From positions 701,665 to 765,664 of the forward strand of contig NZ_JQEY01000001.1 of the NCBI RefSeq assembly GCF_000743715.1: a DNA stretch of 64,000 bases. Direction: 5' to 3'. The DNA is from Palleronia rufa (GTDB lineage Bacteria > Pseudomonadota > Alphaproteobacteria > Rhodobacterales > Rhodobacteraceae). Shown piece by piece: positions 58,646 through 64,000 of the stretch. The position numbers and the translations under genes are program-made. Under the pieces are notes generated by a model. It saw only the letters and a list, made by a program, of their open reading frames with translations, did no database searches and had not been told where the DNA came from. Within the stretch, counting starts at the first letter, position 1; each line of letters opens with the position of its first letter.

Positions 58646-59742
58646 AGGTCGCGGGACGGCAGTACCGGTCGCTCTGGTGGTCGGCCGAAGAGGGCGCGCT
58701 GCAGATCATCGACCAGCGCTGGCTTCCCCACGACTTCCGCATCGACACGGTGCGCACCATGGACGCCTTCTGCGACGCGATCGTTCAGATGCGCGTGCGC
58801 GGCGCCCCGCTGATCGGGGCCACCGCAGCCTATGGCATGGCGCTTGCGATGGCGCAGGACGCTTCCGACGCGGCGCTGAACGCGGCCTACGACCGGCTGC
58901 ACGGCACGCGCCCCACGGCGATCAACCTACACTGGGCGCTGGACCGGGCGCGCGCGGCCCTGCTGCCCACCGCCGCCGATGCGCGGGCCGCCGCGGCGCT
59001 GGCGCTTGCCCATCAGATCGCCGACGAGGATGTGGAGATCAACCGCAGGATCGGCCAGCACGGCCTGCCGATCCTGCGCGAGATCGCCGCCGCCAAGCCC
59101 CCCGGAGAGCCGGTGCGCGTGCTGACCCATTGCAACGCCGGCTGGATCGCCACGGTGGACTGGGGCACCGCGACCTCACCGCTCTACCAGGGCCATGACG
59201 CGGGCATCGCCCTGCATGTCTGGACGGATGAGACGCGGCCCCGCAACCAGGGCGCGCTGACCGCCTGGGAACTGGGCAGCCACGGCGTGCCCCATGCCTA
59301 TGTCACCGACAACGCGGGCGGACACCTGATGCAGCGCGGGCTGGTGGATCTGGTCATCACCGGAACCGACCGTGTGACCCGCACCGGCGATGTCTGCAAC
59401 AAGATCGGCACCTATCTCAAGGCGCTGGCGGCGCGCGACAACGGGGTGCCGTTCTACGTCGCCCTGCCGTCGCCGACCATCGACTGGACCGTGTCGGACG
59501 GCATCGCCGAAATCCCGATCGAGGAACGCGACCCGCGTGAGGTCACCCATGTCCAGGGCGCCACCGGGGACGGCATCGCCAGCGTGCGTGTGACCCCGGA
59601 CGGCACGCCGGCGCGCAACGACGCCTTCGATGTGACGCCCGCACGGCTGGTCTCCGCCTTCATTACCGAGCGCGGAGTGGCGGCGGCCTCCGAACAGGGG
59701 CTCGCGGCGCTGTTTCCCGAAATGGCGGCGCGCCGCGCCTGA
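58642..59742 (+). CDS. mtnA: MtnA-family aldose-1-phosphate isomerase (S-methyl-5-thioribose-1-phosphate isomerase-like)
   Basis: A 366-aa protein of the eIF2B-like MtnA family, which isomerises aldose 1-phosphates to ketose 1-phosphates. The catalytic pair is present as Cys164 (LTHCNAG) and Asp243 ([10 protein letters not shown]), together with [14 protein letters not shown] and [11 protein letters not shown]. It departs from the classical enzyme near the active site: [15 protein letters not shown] lacks one residue relative to the usual ETRPxLQGxRLTAWEL, and the GVRTAP loop before the FDVTP segment is remodelled. It is coupled to transaldolase. No mtnK, mtnP or methionine-salvage enolase is nearby, so methylthioribose 1-phosphate may not be the substrate. 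Confidence 0.85.
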   Translation: MKVAGRQYRSLWWSAEEGALQIIDQRWLPHDFRIDTVRTMDAFCDAIVQMRVRGAPLIGATAAYGMALAMAQDASDAALNAAYDRLHGTRPTAINLHWALDRARAALLPTAADARAAAALALAHQIADEDVEINRRIGQHGLPILREIAAAKPPGEPVRVLTHCNAGWIATVDWGTATSPLYQGHDAGIALHVWTDETRPRNQGALTAWELGSHGVPHAYVTDNAGGHLMQRGLVDLVITGTDRVTRTGDVCNKIGTYLKALAARDNGVPFYVALPSPTIDWTVSDGIAEIPIEERDPREVTHVQGATGDGIASVRVTPDGTPARNDAFDVTPARLVSAFITERGVAAASEQGLAALFPEMAARRA

Positions 59743-59845
59743 CCGGCCTTGCCGCGCGCGGCATGTCATGTTTCCGTGATCCCGATTGCCTAGTACGCTG
59801 GGCATGATGGCGGCCCGCCGGGTCGCCGGGACAAGGGAGAGAGAG

Positions 59846-61066
59846 ATGAAGCACCTGATGTTGACCGCCGCGGCGGTTCTGGCCGCCGGGCAGGCCCATG
59901 CAGAGGCGCATGACACCGCCGCCGCCAGCGTCGACTACGGGCCCCGCCCCGCCTATCTGGTCGGAAAGCTCGAAGAGGGCGCTCTGAAGGACAAGCTTTC
60001 CTCTTGCGCGAACCAGACCGGATCGCAGACCAAGTTTTCCATCGGCCACCGGGGCGCGCCGCTGATGTTCCCAGAGCATACCGTGGAATCGAACCGCGCG
60101 GCCGCCGGAATGGGCGCCGGCATCCTGGAATGCGACGTGACCTTCACCGCCGACAAGGAACTGGTCTGCCGCCACGCGCAGAACGACCTGCAAACGACGA
60201 CCAACATCCTCGTCTCCGACCTGGCCGACAACTGCACCTCCGGTTTCACGCCTGCAGAGGGCGAGACCGAGGCGACCGCCGAATGCCGCACCTCCGACAT
60301 CACGCTTGATGAATTCCGCACGCTCCGGCCCAAGATGGACAGCTTCGATGCCGCCGCCACAACGCCGGAAGAGTTCCAGGGCGGTGTGGAGCCCTGGCGC
60401 ACGACGCTCTATTCCAATGACGCGACGCTGCTGACCCATGCGGAGTCCATCGCGCTCTTCGACGAACTCGGCGCGGATTTCACGCCGGAGCTGAAGGCGC
60501 CCGTGGTGGACATGCCGTTCGACGGATTCTCGCAAGAGGACTACGCGCAGAAGCTGATCGACGAATACAAGGATGCCGGGATCGACCCGTCCCGCGTCTG
60601 GCCGCAGAGTTTCGAGCTGGACGATGTGCTCTACTGGATCGAGAACGAGCCCGCGTTCGGCGCCCAGGCCGTCTATCTGATGGACGAGTACGACACCGAG
60701 GGCTACGACCCCGACGACCCCGCGACCTGGCCCAACACCATGGCCGAACTCAAGGGGATGGGGGTGAACTACATCGCCCCGCCGATCTGGATGCTGCTCA
60801 AGGCCGAGGGCGGCAAGATGGTGCCCTCTGCCCTGGCGACCGAGGCGAAGGCCGCGGATCTCGGCATCATCACCTGGTCTCTGGAACGCTCCGGCCCGCT
60901 GGCGGAGGGCGGCGGCTGGTACTACCAGTCCGTGGCCGAGCTGATCGACGGGGACGAGGACTACCTCAACGTCACCGACGTTCTGGCCCAGGACGTGGGC
61001 GTCGCCGGGATCTTCTCGGACTGGCCGGCGACGGTGACCTACTACGCCAACTGCATGGGACTCTGA
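59846..61066 (+). CDS. Periplasmic glycerophosphodiester phosphodiesterase
   Basis: Hydrolyses glycerophosphodiesters to glycerol 3-phosphate and an alcohol. The 406-aa product has a signal peptide ([18 protein letters not shown]), the GDPD opening [14 protein letters not shown], the metal/acid segment [16 protein letters not shown] and, late in the barrel, ITWSLERSG. Long insertions place it in the large periplasmic group. ATG 59846 was chosen for the AGGGAGAG ribosome site and signal peptide. Confidence 0.88.
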   Translation: MKHLMLTAAAVLAAGQAHAEAHDTAAASVDYGPRPAYLVGKLEEGALKDKLSSCANQTGSQTKFSIGHRGAPLMFPEHTVESNRAAAGMGAGILECDVTFTADKELVCRHAQNDLQTTTNILVSDLADNCTSGFTPAEGETEATAECRTSDITLDEFRTLRPKMDSFDAAATTPEEFQGGVEPWRTTLYSNDATLLTHAESIALFDELGADFTPELKAPVVDMPFDGFSQEDYAQKLIDEYKDAGIDPSRVWPQSFELDDVLYWIENEPAFGAQAVYLMDEYDTEGYDPDDPATWPNTMAELKGMGVNYIAPPIWMLLKAEGGKMVPSALATEAKAADLGIITWSLERSGPLAEGGGWYYQSVAELIDGDEDYLNVTDVLAQDVGVAGIFSDWPATVTYYANCMGL

Positions 61067-61090
61067 CCCCCCGCGGCCCGGCCCTGACCG

Positions 61091-61120
61091 GAGACGGCCC
61101 GCTCTGGCGCGCGCCGTCTC
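61091..61120 (+). terminator. Hairpin downstream of the glycerophosphodiesterase gene
   Basis: An 8-bp stem GAGACGGC/GCCGTCTC with a 14-base loop, 24 bases after the stop. No T-run follows, so this is only a possible terminator. Confidence 0.4.
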
Positions 61121-61128
61121 TGGTCCAT

Positions 61129-61149
61129 CCGGTCGTGGACCACGACCGG
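61129..61149. promoter_or_regulatory. 21-base palindrome
   Basis: Perfect 10-base arms CCGGTCGTGG/CCACGACCGG around a single A. It could be an operator or part of a compound terminator between convergent genes; there is no direct evidence for either. Confidence 0.35.
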
Positions 61150-61345
61150 GCGAAGAACTGGCCCGGCCACGGCCGCGTGTCAGGTCCGCCAGGCGTTTCG
61201 CGGCTGCATCGCTCCCGGCCGCGAGCACGTCGCGCGTCGCAACGGCGTCGCGGACCCGGCCGGGATCCCGCCCTCGCCCGCCAAGCGCCCAGGCCTTGGG
61301 CAGAACATCCGGTAGAGCTTTCCGCCTCGACGGTAGTCCACCCAA
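61150..61345. other. Gene-less stretch before the tandem repeats
   Basis: About 200 bases with no supported gene. On the minus strand a short run resembling VRDAVATRDVLAAGSDAAAK reads like decayed coding sequence, but it has no clear start and runs into the repeats. Confidence 0.35.
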
Positions 61346-61669
61346 GGGTCTCCGGGACGCCGCTTGTCGGCGCTCCGCGCGTTCGCGGCTGAGACCCTCC
61401 GCCGGAGGGTCTCCGGGACGCCGCTTGTCGGCGCTCCGCGCGTTCGCGGCTGAGACCCTCCGCCGGAGGGTCTCCGGGACGCCGCTTGTCGGCGCTCCGC
61501 GCGTTCGCGGCTGAGACCCTCCGCCGGAGGGTCTCCGGGACGCCGCTTGTCGGCGCTCCGCGCGTTCGCGGCTGAGACCCTCCGCCGGAGGGTCTCCGGG
61601 ACGCCGCTTGTCGGCGCTCCGCGCGTTCGCGGCTGAGACCCTCCGCCGGAGGGTCTCCGGGACGCCGCT
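61346..61669. repeat. Perfect 61-bp tandem repeat array, 5 full copies plus a partial
   Basis: Identical 61-base units begin at 61346, 61407, 61468, 61529 and 61590, with a 19-base partial unit from 61651. Each junction forms a 23-base palindrome (GAGACCCTCCG-C-CGGAGGGTCTC), so the array can fold into a row of hairpins. The unit length is not a multiple of three, and all three minus-strand frames are open through it. The array stops exactly at the first base read of the TCA that encodes the alpha/beta hydrolase stop. It fits a VNTR or a REP-like extragenic element between convergent genes. Confidence 0.95.
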
Positions 61670-62490
61670 CACCCCTTCAGAAAGTCGATGAGATCCTTGT
61701 TGAGCCGTTCCGCGTGGGTCGCGGTCAGACCGTGTGGGGCGCCTTCGTATTCCTTTAGCGTCGCGGAGGGGATCGCCGCGGCCGCCGCACGGCCGGACGG
61801 CGCGATCGGCACGATTTCGTCGCCCGTTCCGTGCACAACCAAAGTGGGAATGTCGAACGCCGCCATGTCCTGCCGAAGATCGGTATGGCCGAACGCGTCG
61901 ATGCACGCCAGCGTCGCCCTGGGGGACGCCATCATCGCCATTGTCCAGGTCCAGTGCAGCACGCTGTCGGACACCCCGCCGGCCTGCGTTCCGTTGCCGT
62001 AGAAGTTCGGAAAGAAATCCTCCATGAACGCCGCGCGGTCCTTCCTTACGCCCTCCTGCATCTGCGAGAACACCTCGGCGTCCACGCCGTCGGGGTTGTC
62101 GTCGGTCTTCTTCATGTAGGGCGCGATGGACGAGATCAGCGCCGCCTGCCGCAGCTTCGACGTTCCGTGACGCGAGATGTAGCGGGCAACCTCTCCTCCG
62201 CCCATGGAAAATCCCACGAGGGTTGCGTCGCGCAGGTCGAGCGCGTCGATCACGGACGCCGTGTCATCGGCCATGCAATTGTAGTCGTAGCCGGAAAACG
62301 GTTGGCCCGACCGCCCGAAACCGCGGCGGTCGTAGCTGACGACGCGGTAGCCTGCGTCGGTCAGGGCCAGGGCCTGGTGTTCCCAGCTGTCGGCGTTGAG
62401 CGGCCAGCCATGGACCAGGATGACGGGGCGCCCATCGCCCCAGTCCTTGACGTAGAGTTCGGTCCTGTCGGCGGTCTGCACAATCGGCAT
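61669..62490 (-). CDS. Alpha/beta hydrolase (non-heme chloroperoxidase-like)
   Basis: A 273-aa alpha/beta-hydrolase fold protein with oxyanion HGWP (27-30), SYDRRGFGRS, nucleophile Ser95 (VGFSMGGGE), Asp224 (GTGDEIVP) and His253 (GAPHGL). These segments match the cofactor-free haloperoxidase/aryl esterase group. Natural function is probably an esterase. Its stop codon lies at the very edge of the tandem-repeat array, so the array or its loss could affect mRNA 3' processing. Confidence 0.9.
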   Translation of the reverse strand: MPIVQTADRTELYVKDWGDGRPVILVHGWPLNADSWEHQALALTDAGYRVVSYDRRGFGRSGQPFSGYDYNCMADDTASVIDALDLRDATLVGFSMGGGEVARYISRHGTSKLRQAALISSIAPYMKKTDDNPDGVDAEVFSQMQEGVRKDRAAFMEDFFPNFYGNGTQAGGVSDSVLHWTWTMAMMASPRATLACIDAFGHTDLRQDMAAFDIPTLVVHGTGDEIVPIAPSGRAAAAAIPSATLKEYEGAPHGLTATHAERLNKDLIDFLKG

Positions 62491-62555
62491 GGTCGGGGCT
62501 CCTTGAGATCAGTGTCACCCGCCCAACGCCCGGCCCCAAAGCCCCGTTCCGGCGA

Positions 62556-62942
62556 CTACTGCAGCTTGGTCCAGGTCTGGCTCTTGCAGATCAGCCCGCC
62601 GGCGACGCAGCCGGCCAGGTCCATCTTCATGCCGCTTACCTTGGCCTTGCCGTTGTAGACCTTGTCGTTCGCCGGCCGCCAGACCTGGCCCGTGTAGGCG
62701 CCGCCGCCCTGCGGGACCATCGCGCGGACGATCTGCTTGCCCTTGTTGGGCGACTCGTATTCCGTTCCGCCCTTGAACGTCCGGGTGATCGTGCCGCAGA
62801 ACGCCGCTCCGCACGGCTCGATCCGGACCATGGCGAAGGCGCCGTCGTCGGCCTGGGTCTGCCAGATGCCCTCTATGGGATCGGCCACGGCGGTGCCGGC
62901 CGCAAGAACCGCCGCGGCGGCAAGACTGAGAACGCGGATCAT
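62556..62942 (-). CDS. Secreted DUF2147-family protein
   Basis: A 128-aa protein with a signal peptide ([19 protein letters not shown]) and the DUF2147 pattern: PIEGIWQTQADDGAFAMVRI, CGAAFCGTI with two Cys, GGAYTGQVWRPANDKVYNGK and a terminal QTWTKL. These are small periplasmic proteins of unknown role. ATG 62942 follows GGAGGAGA-like purines. It is 65 bases upstream of the hydrolase gene on the same strand and may share its transcript. Confidence 0.84.
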   Translation of the reverse strand: MIRVLSLAAAAVLAAGTAVADPIEGIWQTQADDGAFAMVRIEPCGAAFCGTITRTFKGGTEYESPNKGKQIVRAMVPQGGGAYTGQVWRPANDKVYNGKAKVSGMKMDLAGCVAGGLICKSQTWTKLQ

Positions 62943-63076
62943 CGTGGGTCTCCTCCCGAGAAACATGATGACAGAGCGTCGCCGAACCGGGCGCGAAAGC
63001 AAGTCTGACGTGAGGTCGCCTTGTCCATGCACGGGCTTGGTGCCACAAGGCGCCGACCCCCTCCCGGAGACGGCCC

Positions 63077-63796
63077 ATGATCCTCTATCCCGCCATCGAC
63101 CTGAAGGACGGCCAATGCGTGCGCCTGCTGAAGGGTGACATGGCGGCCGCCACCGTGTTCGGCGACGACCCCGCCGCGCAGGCTGCGGCGTTCGAGTCCG
63201 CTGGCTGCGACTGGCTGCACCTGGTCGATCTGAACGGCGCCTTCGCGGGCCGCCCGGTCAACGCCGCGGCCGTCGAGGCGATCCTGTCGCGCGTCTCCGT
63301 CCCCTGTCAGCTGGGTGGCGGGATCCGCGACATGGCCACCATCGAGCGGTGGCTGTCGAAGGGTCTGGCGCGGGTGATTCTGGGAACCGTCGCCGTGGAG
63401 GACCCGGACCTGGTGCGCAACGCCGCCCGCGCCTTTCCGGGCAAGGTCGCGGTCGGGCTCGATGCGCGGGGCGGCCGCGTCGCCACCCGCGGATGGGCCG
63501 AGGAGACGGAAATCACGGTCACCGGGCTTGCGCGCAGTTTCGAGGACGCCGGCGTGGCCGCGATCGTCTATACCGACATCGACCGCGACGGCGCGATGGG
63601 CGGGCCGAACGTCGAGGCGACGGAGGCCCTGGCCCGCGCCGTCGGGATCCCGGTGATCGCGTCGGGCGGCGTGTCGTCGCTGGACGACCTGGTGCGGTTG
63701 CGCGACACCGGGGAGATCGCGGGCGCGATCTCCGGTCGCGCGCTCTATGACGGCGCGCTGGATCTGCGCGCGGCCGTGGCGGCGCTGCGGACCTGA
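63077..63796 (+). CDS. hisA: Phosphoribosylformimino-5-aminoimidazole carboxamide ribotide isomerase HisA
   Basis: Amadori isomerase of histidine biosynthesis, 239 aa, TIM barrel. Catalytic Asp8 ([14 protein letters not shown]) and Asp129 (VGLDARGG) are present, with the phosphate-binding loops QLGGGIRD and VIASGGVSS, and [14 protein letters not shown] in between. It starts 134 bases from the divergent DUF2147 gene. Other his genes would lie outside the window. Confidence 0.95.
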   Translation: MILYPAIDLKDGQCVRLLKGDMAAATVFGDDPAAQAAAFESAGCDWLHLVDLNGAFAGRPVNAAAVEAILSRVSVPCQLGGGIRDMATIERWLSKGLARVILGTVAVEDPDLVRNAARAFPGKVAVGLDARGGRVATRGWAEETEITVTGLARSFEDAGVAAIVYTDIDRDGAMGGPNVEATEALARAVGIPVIASGGVSSLDDLVRLRDTGEIAGAISGRALYDGALDLRAAVAALRT

Positions 63797-63844
63797 GCCT
63801 TTCCGCGCGGTCGCACCAGACGCCGGCCGGTGGGATCTGTGGCG

Positions 63845-64000
63845 CTACCACCCGGACCGCGCCACCCGTCTGAGCGCGCCGCGCAGCGCCATCGCTGCCG
63901 GACCGCGATCTTCTGCGTATCCCATGCGGGACATGGCGGCGGTTTCGTCGGGGTGCGGCGGCAGGGCGAAGGCGGCCCAGAGCAGACGCGCCTTGCCACG
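63845..64000 (-). CDS. C-terminal end of an unidentified protein (runs off the window)
   Basis: The minus-strand frame ending at a TAG (63845-63847) stays open to the window edge and reads like a natural C-terminus (LLWAAFALPPHPDETAAM ... AMALRGALRRVARSGW). It is convergent with hisA. Only about 51 residues are visible and I recognise no family; a longer frame on the same strand (from 63999, another register) is Arg/Pro-rich and less likely. Confidence 0.4.
   Translation of the reverse strand, partial: RGKARLLWAAFALPPHPDETAAMSRMGYAEDRGPAAMALRGALRRVARSGW

Noticed and set aside
61346-61669. CRISPR array
   Set aside because: Units are identical and contiguous, with no unique spacers and no cas genes nearby.
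59663-61906. Long minus-strand ORF through the tandem repeat giving a 61-residue peptide repeat
   Set aside because: It runs antisense to the glycerophosphodiesterase gene and through the hydrolase gene in another frame; it is open only because the 61-bp unit lacks minus-strand stops.

Overview
The window is GC-rich alphaproteobacterial DNA. The gene content points to Rhodobacterales (Rhodobacteraceae/Roseobacter type): Hint-domain surface proteins, cytochrome c maturation genes ccmC-ccmD-ccmG, a DUF1223 redox protein, a polyhydroxybutyrate-type 3-hydroxybutyrate dehydrogenase, TupABC tungstate uptake and several DppA/OppA-type importers. I saw no rRNA, tRNA, prophage or CRISPR array. Most genes sit in short, tightly packed operons with 4-base ATGA/GTGA overlaps, and most of the long reading frames on the other strand are GC-driven shadows.

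Layout. 1-8026: glycogen-to-trehalose operon glgB-glgX(treX)-treZ-treY. 8364-12983: a lipid A-type acyltransferase, a DUF1223 protein and aconitase acnA. 13054-14382: decayed DNA with a dead IS3-type transposase and an unrecognised ORF remnant. 14383-18475: a TM2 protein, ccmCDG (without ccmAB), a Hint protein and a DUF502 membrane protein. 18482-20356: patatin-type lipase and 3-hydroxybutyrate dehydrogenase. 20563-23216: a probable orphan small RNA, a YejA-like binding protein overlapping an entericidin-type peptide and a second small lipoprotein, and a CsbD-like stress protein. 23283-29419: GNAT, PRC-barrel, haloacid dehalogenase, cupin, a second glgX, a methyltransferase and aldose epimerase. 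30116-32847: xylulokinase and an FMN alpha-hydroxyacid dehydrogenase. 32902-35407: MaoC hydratase, acyl-CoA dehydrogenase and CoA-ester lyase. 35550-38658: tupBCA plus a regulator with a binding-protein-like sensor. 38730-39758: nucleotide-sugar epimerase. 39956-48362: omega-aminotransferase, divergent from a dppA-peptidase-dppBC-small ORF-dppDF operon. 48523-50361: RTX plus Hint protein. 50426-56017: oppABCDF. 56211-59742: FGGY kinase divergent from transaldolase plus an MtnA-like isomerase. 59846-64000: periplasmic glycerophosphodiesterase, a 5-copy 61-bp tandem repeat, alpha/beta hydrolase, DUF2147, hisA and a truncated ORF.

How the genes work together. The first operon trims glycogen and converts the resulting maltodextrins to trehalose. 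A second GlgX may serve ordinary glycogen turnover. Patatin and BdhA fit polyhydroxybutyrate mobilisation. Dpp with its internal M24 peptidase, Opp, and the YejA-like protein make peptide scavenging the dominant transport theme. The MaoC/acyl-CoA dehydrogenase/lyase trio looks like a short route from a branched C5-type dicarboxylyl-CoA to central metabolites.

The best candidates for something undescribed are the FGGY kinase/transaldolase/variant MtnA locus, the overlapping binding protein-entericidin-lipoprotein chain, the 58-codon ORF inside the dpp operon, the orphan small RNA at about 20.6 kb and the perfect 61-bp repeat array.
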